41,572 nucleotides of DNA from a virus: positions 1 to 41,572 of IMG/VR virus record IMGVR_UViG_3300010379_000015. The stretch is one strand, 5' to 3'. Of the stretch, positions 1-7,351 are shown piece by piece (position 1 is the first letter of the stretch; each line of letters opens with the position of its first letter). The notes under the pieces are model-generated. The model was not told where the DNA came from, made no database searches, and saw nothing but the letters and a program-made list of their open reading frames with translations. A program made the translations under genes and the position numbers.

Positions 1-2688
1 GAGGCTATGTACATCAGCATGTGCGGAACAGGCGTCGGCTTCTCTGTTGAACGTCAGTACGTGAGTCAGCTACCCATCATTGCAGAGAACTTCTATCCAA
101 CCGATACCATCATCAAAGTCAAGGATTCCAAGATTGGGTGGGCTAACTCCTTCCGCCAACTCATTGCCTTGCTCTATGGTGGTTCCATTCCCAAGTGGGA
201 TATATCCGCTGTTCGTCCCGCTGGTTCAATCCTAAAAACGTTTGGTGGACGTGCCTCTGGGCCTGAACCACTCGAACAACTCTTCCGCTTCACCGTCAAC
301 CTGTTCCGCAACGCGGCAGGTCGTAAACTGACCTCGATTGAATGCCATGACTTGATGTGCTTCGTGGCGGATATTGTGGTCACCGGAGGCGTTCGTCGCT
401 CGGCAATGATTTCGCTTTCCAACCTCTCTGATGACCGTATGCGGAATGCTAAAAACGGTCAATGGTGGATTGAGAATGACCAGCGTCGTCTGGCGAACAA
501 CTCCGTAGCTTACACGGAGAAGCCTGAGATGGGTATCTTCATGAAGGAGTGGTTCACTCTTTACGAATCCCGCTCCGGGGAACGCGGTATCTTCAATCGT
601 GAGGGAGCCCGTAAGCACGTTGCCAAGTTTGGTCGCCGTAAATGGGAAGGCATTGACTTTGGTGTGAACCCCTGTGTATCGAAGCGCACGATTGTCCACA
701 CAGCAGAAGGTGCAAAACAAGCACTTGATTTAATCGGTATTCCTTTTACAGCGGTTGTGGATGGAGAAGAGCATCAATCAACCGAGCAGGGGTTTTTTGT
801 TACAGGGGTTAAGCCCTTGTTTCGTATCTCCACTGATAAGGGTTATGAAGTAGAAGCAACAAGTAACCATAAAATTCTAGTCGTTGACCACCTATCACGC
901 AAAACGTTACGTACTACTTGGAAGACGGTGGCTGATATGCGGCAAGGGGATTTGGTGGTACTTAACAACCATCGCAATAGTTCCTTCAGTGGTACTGGTT
1001 CTTTTGAAGAGGGCTGGTTATTGGGTAGTTTGAAGGGAGACGGCAACATCCAAAAGAATGGAGTAGCCAATCTCGATTATTGGGGTGAGGGTCGGCATGA
1101 AATGGTCCGCGTCGCGGTTGACAGAGTCCATGCTACCGTAGGTGGTCGTTCTGACCTTCAAGGTTGTAATCAACCACAGTACAACCGCTCACGGGTGGGT
1201 TCGGTTAACTTAGGCGAATTGGCTTCTCAGTTTGGATTTTCGGCTGATAAGCAAGTGGGGTTAGCTGTTGAATGCTCTTCTTCTGATTTTCACAAGGGCT
1301 TCCTTCGTGGTTGGTATGACGCTGATGGTTCGGTTCAAGGGACTCAAGAAAAGGGCGTGAGTGTTCGGTTGTCTTCTAACGACTTACAAGGACTTCGGGC
1401 GGCTCAGCGTATGCTTTTACGGTTGGGTATTGTATCAACCATCTACCCTAATCGTCGGGACGCAGGTTACCACCCCCTTCCCGATGGAAAAGGGGGGCTT
1501 AAGGACTACATGTGTGAAGCCCAGCATGAGTTAGTTATTGCTAATGATAATCTGGTCGAGTTTGCTTCTACGGTAGGGTTTGAAGATACCATTAAGCAGA
1601 GTAAGTTAACCGGGGCGTTGGGTGCTTATGTACGCTCGTTGAACCAAGAGCGGTTTTTAGCTGAGGTTACATCTATTGAGTTCATCGGCGAGGAAGAGGT
1701 GTTGGATTGCACCATCCCCACAATTTCAGCGTTTGATGCCAACGGAATTTATGTTCACAACTGTGGTGAGATTCTTCTTCGTCCTAAGGGCTTCTGTAAC
1801 CTGACTGAGGTTGTTATCCGTCCGGACGACACCAAAGCCAGCATCAAGAGGAAGATTCGCTCTGCGACTATCCTCGGTACACTCCAGAGCACTCTCACTG
1901 ACTTCCGCTATCTTCGCAAGGAATGGCAGAAGAACGCAGAAGAAGAGCGTCTCCTTGGCGTGTCGTTCACCGGCATCATGGACAACAAGATGATGTCCTC
2001 AAACACCCCTGAATTGGCAAAGATGCTTGATGAATTCCGCGAATATGCCGTGGAAGTCAACAAGGAATGGGCTGAAAAGCTTGGTATTAACCAATCAGCG
2101 GCGGTCACATGCATCAAACCGTCAGGTACAGTAAGCCAGTTGGTCGATTCGTCTTCGGGTATTCACAGCCGGTTCGCTCGTTTCATTGAGCGTGCAGTTC
2201 GTGAAGACCGGAAGAATCCAATCGGTGCCTTCATGCGGAGTGTAGGAGTCAAGTGTGAGCCAGACGTTACAAAGCCGAACGACATGGACGTATTTTACTT
2301 CCCGTTGGAGTCCCCGGCTGATTCCGTCTGTCGCAATGACCTTACTGCAATCCAGCAGTTGGAATTGTACCTCACGTACAAGTTGCATTGGACTGAGCAT
2401 AACCCAAGCTGCACCATCTACGTTCGTGAGTCTGAGTGGCTCAAGGTGGCATCTTGGGTCTACGAGCACTTTGACGCAATCGGGGGAGTCAGTTTTCTTC
2501 CATTTTCAGACCACATTTACAAACAGGCTCCCTACACTGATGTCACTGAAGAAGCCTACAAAAAGCTAGTAATCGAGTCGCCATCATATATCGACTGGAC
2601 TGGTTTACCTTCTTTCGAGAAAGAAGACATGACTACGGCCATGAAGGAACTCGCGTGTACGGGAAACACGTGTGAATTAGTCTTGTAG
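1..2688 (+). CDS. nrdJ: Adenosylcobalamin-dependent (class II) ribonucleotide reductase, left-truncated, intein-containing
   Basis: Reduces ribonucleotides to deoxyribonucleotides for phage DNA synthesis. The frame is open to the window edge, so the N-terminus is missing; residues below are counted from the ATG at 7. The class II signature NPCGE is present but split: NP (221-222) precedes an intein and CGE (586-588) follows it. After intein removal C586 is the expected thiyl-radical cysteine and E588 the catalytic glutamate. A GFSVE segment lies near the left edge and a PSGTVS motif lies downstream of the intein. The C-terminus ends in CTGNTC (884-889), matching the redox-active cysteine pair at the end of monomeric Lactobacillus-type RTPR. 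No NrdB-like gene is visible here. Family assignment is firm; the monomeric subclass is inferred from the tail. Confidence 0.93.
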   Translation, partial: EAMYISMCGTGVGFSVERQYVSQLPIIAENFYPTDTIIKVKDSKIGWANSFRQLIALLYGGSIPKWDISAVRPAGSILKTFGGRASGPEPLEQLFRFTVNLFRNAAGRKLTSIECHDLMCFVADIVVTGGVRRSAMISLSNLSDDRMRNAKNGQWWIENDQRRLANNSVAYTEKPEMGIFMKEWFTLYESRSGERGIFNREGARKHVAKFGRRKWEGIDFGVNPCVSKRTIVHTAEGAKQALDLIGIPFTAVVDGEEHQSTEQGFFVTGVKPLFRISTDKGYEVEATSNHKILVVDHLSRKTLRTTWKTVADMRQGDLVVLNNHRNSSFSGTGSFEEGWLLGSLKGDGNIQKNGVANLDYWGEGRHEMVRVAVDRVHATVGGRSDLQGCNQPQYNRSRVGSVNLGELASQFGFSADKQVGLAVECSSSDFHKGFLRGWYDADGSVQGTQEKGVSVRLSSNDLQGLRAAQRMLLRLGIVSTIYPNRRDAGYHPLPDGKGGLKDYMCEAQHELVIANDNLVEFASTVGFEDTIKQSKLTGALGAYVRSLNQERFLAEVTSIEFIGEEEVLDCTIPTISAFDANGIYVHNCGEILLRPKGFCNLTEVVIRPDDTKASIKRKIRSATILGTLQSTLTDFRYLRKEWQKNAEEERLLGVSFTGIMDNKMMSSNTPELAKMLDEFREYAVEVNKEWAEKLGINQSAAVTCIKPSGTVSQLVDSSSGIHSRFARFIERAVREDRKNPIGAFMRSVGVKCEPDVTKPNDMDVFYFPLESPADSVCRNDLTAIQQLELYLTYKLHWTEHNPSCTIYVRESEWLKVASWVYEHFDAIGGVSFLPFSDHIYKQAPYTDVTEEAYKKLVIESPSYIDWTGLPSFEKEDMTTAMKELACTGNTCELVL
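673..1761 (+). other. Intein with LAGLIDADG homing endonuclease, inside the RNR radical-cysteine motif
   Basis: A 363-residue insertion (residues 223-585) in the RNR reading frame. It begins with Cys223 (CVSKRTIVHT), carries a block B TxxH motif (T285-H288) and ends in VHN before extein Cys586, the canonical Cys1 / His-Asn / Cys+1 set for protein splicing. Two endonuclease motifs, LLGSLKGDG (about 338-346) and LRGWYDADG (about 434-442), mark a two-motif LAGLIDADG nuclease of full-length type. All splicing residues are visible, so it should be active. The insertion point is directly before the catalytic cysteine, so unspliced enzyme would be inactive. Confidence 0.92.
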
Positions 2689-2710
2689 TGTCGGTATTTG
2701 TGAACTACGA

Positions 2711-2729
2711 AACCCCTTAGTATGGGGTT
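2711..2729 (+). promoter_or_regulatory. Leader hairpin of the GIY-YIG gene at 2733
   Basis: AACCCC (2711-2716) pairs with GGGGTT (2724-2729) around the loop TTAGTAT. The 3' arm ends three bases before the ATG and contains the only purine-rich stretch that could act as a ribosome-binding site, so folding should limit translation. Confidence 0.6.
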
Positions 2730-2732
2730 CAA

Positions 2733-3494
2733 ATGAGTAAATCTAATAGTGCGGTAGAATCCCAGTGTGGAATCTACCGCATTTTTCTTGCAGGAACTAA
2801 GCGTAGTTACGTGGGTCAGGCCAAAAATATCCACCACCGATGGAGTGACCATGAGCGTGGTCTACAGAGGGGTAATCACCACGCCAAGAAACTGCAAAGG
2901 GCATGGAACAAGTACGGTTCGGAGAACTTCAAATTTGAGGTGTTGGAGCTTTGCCCTTGCGATGCTCTAACTCTACTAAACCGGGAGCAGTATTGGATGG
3001 ACGTTTTTCAAGCTTACAAATTGGGATTCAATTGCTCCAAGAGTGCAGGGTTATCGACGCTAGGTACGAGACACTCACCAGAGACGAGGGCAAAGATAGG
3101 GGCGAAAGCCAGAGGTCGGGTACTCTCCGATGAAACTAAGGAGAAAATTCGCCAGAAAATGAAAGACAGGGGTTTTACTATTGAGCACCGGAACAATTTA
3201 TCAATTACAACTAAGAAAAGGATGCTGGAGTCTCCGGATAGGCTACGGCTTGCTCAATGGTCAAGTGCCCATCCACAGGAAGGGGAAGCCAACTCATTCT
3301 ATGGTAGGCGTCATTCTGAGGGGGCTCGGCAGTTAATTGGTAAAGCTAATCAAGGGCGCGAAGCTACTCCTGAACTTAGGGCAACTCGCTCAAAGAATGC
3401 CAGCGGTAGTAATAACCCCATGTTTGGTAGGACTCACTCCACAGAGACAAAAGAAAAGATTCGGCAAGCTCGATTGAACCGAGTATCTAAATAA
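2733..3494 (+). CDS. GIY-YIG homing endonuclease with NUMOD3 repeats
   Basis: Free-standing homing nuclease, 253 aa. The GIY-YIG domain is N-terminal: GIYRIF near residue 12 and YVGQAKNIHHRW near 27, with KYGSENF and the glutamate in REQYW further on. The C-terminal half carries repeated DNA-binding NUMOD3 motifs of the type GTRHSPETRAKIG, GRRHSEGARQLIG and GRTHSTETKEKI. It sits 45 bp after the RNR stop, next to a gene that already holds an intein. The start ATG follows a hairpin leader. Closest relative in this window by domain pattern is the minus-strand gene at 30679-31500. Confidence 0.9.
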   Translation: MSKSNSAVESQCGIYRIFLAGTKRSYVGQAKNIHHRWSDHERGLQRGNHHAKKLQRAWNKYGSENFKFEVLELCPCDALTLLNREQYWMDVFQAYKLGFNCSKSAGLSTLGTRHSPETRAKIGAKARGRVLSDETKEKIRQKMKDRGFTIEHRNNLSITTKKRMLESPDRLRLAQWSSAHPQEGEANSFYGRRHSEGARQLIGKANQGREATPELRATRSKNASGSNNPMFGRTHSTETKEKIRQARLNRVSK

Positions 3495-3506
3495 AGAAGG
3501 TTAAAC

Positions 3507-3794
3507 ATGGAAACAAATTTGCATTTCGTCATCACCAAGGCTGATGGCTCTCAGGTCACACAGGACATCAAGTGTCCAAGTGATGTAGTCGAGGGAGCCA
3601 TGAACCAAATGTTAGCTCAGTTTGCTCAAGTGGGTATGCTGAAGAAGGATGGGACGAAGTACACCTTGCTTCCAGCTTCTCAGATTGCACTCGTCGAGTG
3701 TGAGCTACCAACAATCGTCATCGCTGCACCCAGTGAGACAGCAAAGGTCGCAGCGGCTGCGGGGAGTCTCAAAAAGATTATCCCAATGAAGTAA
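3507..3794 (+). CDS. Hypothetical protein, 95 aa
   Basis: No family recognised. It starts 12 bp after the GIY-YIG stop with GAAGG upstream, and is followed by a strong terminator. The protein is acidic to neutral and soluble, with an Ala-rich stretch (VAAAAGS) near the C-terminus and no membrane segment. The endonuclease was probably inserted between this gene and the RNR gene, so it may originally have been co-transcribed with nrdJ. Confidence 0.75.
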   Translation: METNLHFVITKADGSQVTQDIKCPSDVVEGAMNQMLAQFAQVGMLKKDGTKYTLLPASQIALVECELPTIVIAAPSETAKVAAAAGSLKKIIPMK

Positions 3795-3809
3795 TCACAT
3801 TCAAAACAG

Positions 3810-3847
3810 AAAGACCGACGTGAACTGCAACTCACGTCGGTCTTTTT
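3810..3847 (+). terminator. Rho-independent terminator
   Basis: A perfect 14-bp stem, 3810-3823 with 3832-3845, holds an 8-nt loop and runs into a T run. It closes the RNR / GIY-YIG / 95-aa unit. Confidence 0.9.
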
Positions 3848-3877
3848 GTCTATGGGGTTCTTTTACAAGGGGGCGTC

Positions 3878-4114
3878 ATGGACTCTGACTTCGAAATTGT
3901 CAACCCGCAAGAGATGCGAGAAGAGATGTTGCTACAACTCCTCGCGGTGTTTGTACGGAGATTCGGTGGTGAGGTTACAGTAACCGCACACGAATTTGGA
4001 ATGGTAGAAGGTCTGGAGATACTCGCTCAACAAATTACTCCGGAACATTTGAAGCTTCGCATAGAAGAAGAGATGTTCATCTCGGAGACCGAAGAAGCTG
4101 AACCGGAAGGTTAG
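3878..4114 (+). CDS. Small acidic hypothetical protein, 78 aa
   Basis: The start is preceded by AAGGGGG. The protein is helical, rich in Glu and Leu, and has an acidic C-terminus (ETEEAEPEG). It overlaps the convergent minus-strand gene by 4 bp at the stop codons. No family recognised. Confidence 0.65.
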   Translation: MDSDFEIVNPQEMREEMLLQLLAVFVRRFGGEVTVTAHEFGMVEGLEILAQQITPEHLKLRIEEEMFISETEEAEPEG

Positions 4115-4479
4115 ATTCCTCTGAAGGTCTCATATTCTGGTAGCAATGGAAGAATCTCAGCCGCCATCTTGTAATAAATGGGATGGTACCGCACCACTGT
4201 GCCCCACGCTCCGAACTCATAGTGCCATGCGTTTGCAATGAGTGTCCCTAATTCCTGCTCACTCATCCGGTTCAATCCTTCACGCACAACCGCTTTCGCG
4301 ATGAGAACGCACTCGGGCTCGTATTCATCGCCGGGGCATCCCATCTTCAAAAGCTGTTCAGGGTCGTACTTGTTGACGACCGGCCTGACTACCGCCGCTA
4401 CGGCTTCTTCAGCCTTTAGCATCTTCTCAATCCAAGCTGCAAACCGTTCTTCACGGGTCATATTTTCGCTCATTTTCAC
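4111..4479 (-). CDS. Hypothetical protein, 122 aa
   Basis: One of few non-mobile minus-strand genes here. It is helical and soluble, containing MTREERFAAWIEKML near the start and CPGDEYEPEC in the middle. An alternative ATG two codons in (MSENM) is equally possible because no clear ribosome-binding site precedes either. It is divergent from the metalloprotease-like gene at 4605; the 125 bp between them must hold both promoters. Confidence 0.7.
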   Translation of the reverse strand: MKMSENMTREERFAAWIEKMLKAEEAVAAVVRPVVNKYDPEQLLKMGCPGDEYEPECVLIAKAVVREGLNRMSEQELGTLIANAWHYEFGAWGTVVRYHPIYYKMAAEILPLLPEYETFRGI

Positions 4480-4604
4480 ATGATAACCGAAAATCGCGTG
4501 AAGCGTGTCAAGAATTTATTTTCGCGCTGAAAGTAAACAACTTAAGTACACGTAAACCCCTGATTTTGGGGGTGTTGCAAGTACGAGTATGATATTCTAT
4601 ATGT

Positions 4605-5165
4605 ATGCGAATCGAACTGGACAACCACACGCATTGGCGGTCAGACCATCTTCGAGCGTTCATCGCCCGAGGCGTCAAAGACGAAAGGCCTGACCTGTGT
4701 AAACGAGGAGCCCCCGCTTTGAAGGTGCGGGTGGTCTACACACGTGGAAGTGGAAGCAAGGGAAGCTCTGGCTATGCTTCCTATCACTCAAACCGGATGT
4801 GCATTCGTCTAGCAAAAGAATTTCCGGATAAGGTTGACCTCGCTGGTGTCATCTATCATGAACTCGCTCACACGCGAGGGATGCGACACGATGCGATGCG
4901 AAACCATCCGCGTTATCGCCGCGTGGGAAACTACCGAACCATCTATGCGTGGGGCTTCGACCTGCCTCTGGAGAAGGTGGAGAAGAAATCCAAGAAGGTG
5001 CCGGTCGATGTAAAGCTGATTCACGCAGAGAAGATGTTGAAGGCGGCGATGACTCGGGAGAAGAGGGCAACCACGCTTCGCAAGAAATGGGAAGCCGAGG
5101 TGTGGTACTACACCAAGAGAGCGACGATGCCGCCCTCGCTCAGCAGCACCAACCGTATACTGTAA
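4605..5165 (+). CDS. Zincin-like protein with a full HExxHxxGxxH motif
   Basis: Contains HELAHTRGMRH, an exact HExxHxxGxxH zinc site of metzincin type (three His ligands, catalytic Glu), followed by a Met three residues later. The flanking protein is basic, with a Lys/Arg-rich helical C-terminal third. At 186 aa with no signal peptide it probably acts in the cytoplasm or the virion. The first residues (MRIELDNHTHWRSD) and the helix leading into HELAH resemble small phage- and plasmid-encoded peptidase-like proteins; the substrate is unknown. A TATGAT box at 4588-4593 would put transcription start only about 5 nt before the ATG. Confidence 0.75.
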   Translation: MRIELDNHTHWRSDHLRAFIARGVKDERPDLCKRGAPALKVRVVYTRGSGSKGSSGYASYHSNRMCIRLAKEFPDKVDLAGVIYHELAHTRGMRHDAMRNHPRYRRVGNYRTIYAWGFDLPLEKVEKKSKKVPVDVKLIHAEKMLKAAMTREKRATTLRKKWEAEVWYYTKRATMPPSLSSTNRIL

Positions 5166-5179
5166 GAGAGGAGAGAACC

Positions 5180-5458
5180 ATGTTGAAGATGACTTTTGAG
5201 GATGCTACGAAGTCTCGGCTCAAGACGGTTGCCAAGAGCCGGTTGGTGTTGAAGTGCCCCAAGCACACTCGCTACAACCCCGCTCATGGCCGTGGAGCCA
5301 TCATTGGCCGGTGCCCCGGCTGCGAGGCCGCACTGGAGGGCTACGAGGCGGCGTTGAACCTCCGTCAGGCTCTCGCCCGGTACGTTGTCACAACCGAGAA
5401 GTTTGAGATGGCGAAGCCCCGGCAGCGGAAGCAGAAGGCTATTGCAGCTTCGGCTTGA
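5180..5458 (+). CDS. Small zinc-ribbon protein, 92 aa
   Basis: The start at 5180 is chosen because GAGAGGAGAG lies just upstream; a longer open frame runs back inside the previous gene. The protein is basic, with CPKH and, about 16 residues later, CPGC, a probable four-ligand zinc site, then a basic helical tail (KPRQRKQK). A nucleic-acid-binding role is likely but unproven. A TATACT box lies at 5156-5161. Confidence 0.7.
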   Translation: MLKMTFEDATKSRLKTVAKSRLVLKCPKHTRYNPAHGRGAIIGRCPGCEAALEGYEAALNLRQALARYVVTTEKFEMAKPRQRKQKAIAASA

Positions 5459-5470
5459 AGTTGGTATGCT
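5442..5470 (+). promoter_or_regulatory. Sigma-70-like promoter for the gene at 5477
   Basis: TTGCAG (5442-5447), 17-bp spacer, TATGCT (5465-5470). The start codon at 5477 sits where transcription should begin, giving an essentially leaderless mRNA. Confidence 0.55.
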
Positions 5471-5476
5471 GTGTGA

Positions 5477-5656
5477 ATGGTAACTGACTTAGACAAACTC
5501 ACCAAGGCGCTTCGTGAAGATACTCCTGAACTGCTACTGGCTCGGGAGATTGTCAAGCGGCGAGGAGAACTAATTGGGACTCTATCCGCTGGTGGTTGTT
5601 TTGAACTTCGCGACGTAACCGGACGGCGTTTGGTGATTCGAGTGAAAAAAGACTAG
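5477..5656 (+). CDS. Small hypothetical protein, 59 aa
   Basis: Begins MVTDLDKLTKALRED and ends RLVIRVKKD. It is highly charged with a helical first half and a beta-like C-terminal segment (GCFELRDVTGRRLVIRV). No recognisable family. Supported by the promoter immediately upstream, whose expected transcription start falls on the ATG, and by codon usage like that of its neighbours. Confidence 0.6.
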   Translation: MVTDLDKLTKALREDTPELLLAREIVKRRGELIGTLSAGGCFELRDVTGRRLVIRVKKD

Positions 5657-5683
5657 CCAAAATCCAGCGACTCGCGGTACTAT

Positions 5684-5806
5684 ATGACAGGAGCCAGAAA
5701 TCCGGGTATGGAATCCCGGTGGAGTAAAGGCCAAAAGCCGCTCTATCGTTCAACACCCATAGGACGCTGGCAGTTTTTCCACAGCTTTTTGAAAAATAAT
5801 CGCTAG
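5684..5806 (+). CDS. Possible very small protein, 40 aa
   Basis: A short frame directly after a TACTAT box (5679-5684). If that is a -10 element, the start may be the in-frame ATG at 5708 instead, giving 32 aa, with AGGAG upstream. The product is basic and aromatic (GRWQFFHSFLKNNR). Support is positional only. Confidence 0.35.
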   Translation: MTGARNPGMESRWSKGQKPLYRSTPIGRWQFFHSFLKNNR

Positions 5807-5810
5807 TGGA

Positions 5811-5840
5811 TTGCAAATTTCCGAACTTTCACGGTATTAT
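5811..5840 (+). promoter_or_regulatory. Sigma-70-like promoter for the gene at 5862
   Basis: TTGCAA (5811-5816), 18-bp spacer, TATTAT (5835-5840), followed by the ribosome-binding site AGAAGGA before ATG 5862. Confidence 0.6.
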
Positions 5841-5861
5841 GTAAGAGAAGGAACAAAACCC

Positions 5862-5984
5862 ATGAGTATCAAGACCCCCATTTCGACCACCACCGTAGCG
5901 GCAGTAGCCGTCGTGGGCGTCGTCGCAGCCGCTGAAGCCGGTTGCGCGGGAGAGGATACCATGCCTCTGGAGGTCTTCGGATAA
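5862..5984 (+). CDS. Small single-span membrane protein, 40 aa
   Basis: The protein has one hydrophobic segment (TTVAAVAVVGVVAAA, about residues 10-24) and a short acidic C-terminus. It could be a membrane peptide or a short exported peptide; the EAGC sequence is not a convincing lipobox. It has its own promoter, a good ribosome-binding site and a terminator, so it forms a complete one-gene unit just before the tRNA array. Confidence 0.65.
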   Translation: MSIKTPISTTTVAAVAVVGVVAAAEAGCAGEDTMPLEVFG

Positions 5985-6011
5985 GCGAAAGCGAATTCGA
6001 GAGTCAGCCAG

Positions 6012-6043
6012 AGGCCAACCGAAAGGTTGGCCTTTCGTGTTTT
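6012..6043 (+). terminator. Rho-independent terminator with GAAA tetraloop
   Basis: AGGCCAACC (6012-6020), GAAA, GGTTGGCCT (6025-6033), then TTCGTGTTTT. It separates the membrane-peptide gene from the tRNA array. Confidence 0.9.
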
Positions 6044-6057
6044 GGTAGTAAATATGT

Positions 6058-6135
6058 GCTCCGGTGGTGTGAGTGGTCTATACCGCCTCTCTTACAAGGA
6101 GGATTTCACTGGTTCGAATCCAGTCTGGAGCACCA
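6058..6135 (+). tRNA. tRNA-Val(TAC)
   Basis: Acceptor GCTCCGG/CTGGAGC, A73, encoded CCA. The anticodon loop CTTACAA gives TAC; T-arm ACTGG/CCAGT. There is one extra base between D-arm and anticodon stem. Confidence 0.85.
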
Positions 6136-6141
6136 AGTTTT

Positions 6142-6217
6142 GCGGGGGTAGCTCAATGGTAGAGCACATTCTTGCCAAGAATGAGGTTTGCGAGTTCAAA
6201 TCTCGTCTCCCGCTCCA
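6142..6217 (+). tRNA. tRNA-Gly(GCC)
   Basis: Acceptor GCGGGGG/CTCCCGC, T73, encoded CCA. Anticodon stem CATTC/GAATG with loop TTGCCAA. Only 6 nt separate it from the preceding tRNA. Confidence 0.93.
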
Positions 6218-6219
6218 GT

Positions 6220-6762
6220 TTAGGCATATCGAGATAGCCCTCGGGATTGTCTCCCATAACCTTTATTTCGTCCACCAAACGTAGTTGTTTGACTATTACA
6301 GTTGGGGCACAGCAAACGTAAGTTGGAGGGGCGGTTATTGCCAGCATCCCCATCAACGTGGTCAACGACGAGAGTAAGTGGGTTATCACACCAAGTATTT
6401 TGCATGGTGCATTTGGCACAGAGGTTACCCTTGATTTTTATGAGAGCTTTACGGATTGAACTTCGTTCAGTAAGGTTCCCTTGGAGGAATTTTTCCATCA
6501 TCTGAACATGTAGGGAACGGTTTTCTTTTTGTGGTTTCTTTTTGTGTTCCCTTTTAAGGTTGGTGTAGGTAGCTGAGCAGGAGTGAGAACAGAAAATGTA
6601 ATCGTGACGTTTTTCATATGGGAGCGCACCTCCACATTGTTTGCACTTCTTCGGATTGAGTTTGTATTTGGTTTCATTTTTTACGATACGTCCGGTGTTA
6701 CTACAAGCCAAAGAGCAGTATTGGTAAGTAGCAGGGCGTGAACAAACAAGACAAGAGTTCAT
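6220..6762 (-). CDS. HNH homing endonuclease with zinc-finger repeats
   Basis: 180 aa, opposite in strand to the tRNAs it lies between. The N-terminal half has CLVC, CKQC and FCSHSCS zinc-binding elements. The C-terminal HNH nuclease reads CAKC, then VVDHVDGDAGNNRPSNLRLLC, with DHVDG as catalytic His, NNRPSNLR as central Asn and CPNC as zinc knuckle. The stop is 2 bp from the 3' end of tRNA-Gly. No Shine-Dalgarno sequence precedes the ATG, but a CTCCTT/AAGGAG hairpin (6802-6817) lies 40 nt upstream of it on the coding strand. It is a free-standing homing gene of the tRNA array. Confidence 0.9.
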   Translation of the reverse strand: MNSCLVCSRPATYQYCSLACSNTGRIVKNETKYKLNPKKCKQCGGALPYEKRHDYIFCSHSCSATYTNLKREHKKKPQKENRSLHVQMMEKFLQGNLTERSSIRKALIKIKGNLCAKCTMQNTWCDNPLTLVVDHVDGDAGNNRPSNLRLLCPNCNSQTTTFGGRNKGYGRQSRGLSRYA

Positions 6763-6886
6763 TATGTATGCGAAGAGAGTGACTTGAATTTAACCCTCTT
6801 CCTCCTTACATAAGGAGCAGGAAGTCGAAAGAGGATGTTCGCTCAACTTAGGTTGATGTGATTAGGTTCTTTGAAATTTTAATTGT

Positions 6887-6960
6887 GGGCTCGTCGTTCA
6901 GCGGGAGGACTACACGCTTGCACCGTGCCAACGAGAGTTCGAATCTCTCCGGGTCCACCA
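6887..6960 (+). tRNA. tRNA-Ala(TGC)
   Basis: Acceptor GGGCTCG/CGGGTCC with the alanine identity pair G3:U70, A73 and encoded CCA. Loop CTTGCAC gives TGC; T-arm GAGAG/CTCTC. It is unrelated in sequence to the second tRNA-Ala(TGC) at 10606. Confidence 0.85.
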
Positions 6961-6968
6961 ATTTTAGT

Positions 6969-7343
6969 TTGCACTGAACTGGACAATCGCGACGTGATGC
7001 AATGTCACTTCGAGGAAGTTCGGGGCTCCACAGGACAGTGTGTAGGGTAACACCCTAGCGTAAGGTGTGGTTGGAAGCGTTGTCGCAAGACTTCCCAACC
7101 AATTTCACCCTTACGACAATCAGAGCAACAGAGACGAGCCGGCCAGCCAGAACATCGAAGCCGGGTGAAACGGGCAATCTTCACATGGAGCAACCTCAAA
7201 TAGGTCGTGAGCCTTGTGTCCGAGGCGCTACCAAGCGACGGGTTGGGGGCTAGAACGTTATGGTGACATAACGTCGAGACGAATGACTGTACAAGAGGGG
7301 GTAACCCTCTGGACAAAACCCCGGCTATAGGGGTTCAATGCAA
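6969..7343 (+). ncRNA. rnpB: RNase P RNA (bacterial type A)
   Basis: Catalytic RNA that removes 5' leaders from pre-tRNAs. About 375 nt, close to E. coli M1 RNA (377 nt). Visible landmarks in order: P1 5' strand TTGCACTGAAC (6969-6979) pairs with GTTCAATGCAA (7333-7343), one C-A mismatch; GAGGAAGTTCGGGGCTCC (7012-7029) matches the E. coli conserved block at the same length; CAGAGCAACAGAGACGAGCC (7121-7140); GGGTGAAA near 7163; GGAGCAAC and CAAATAGG (about 7187-7204); GACGAATGACTGT near 7280; AACCCCGGCTATAGG near 7318-7331. P4 covaries (CGGGG/CCCCG here, CCGGG/CCCGG in E. coli). A GTGA-capped hairpin precedes the GAATGAC block and a P19-like hairpin follows it. The P13/P14 region looks absent. 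Transcribed with the tRNAs; the protein subunit is not in the window and may be the host's. Confidence 0.93.
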
Positions 7344-7351
7344 TGATTTAT

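Noticed and set aside
232-720. 162-aa minus-strand open frame
   Set aside because: Shadow of the RNR coding strand; no start signal and no family resemblance.
7005-7316. 103-aa minus-strand open frame
   Set aside because: It lies entirely inside the RNase P RNA, with no ribosome-binding site and no protein-like composition.
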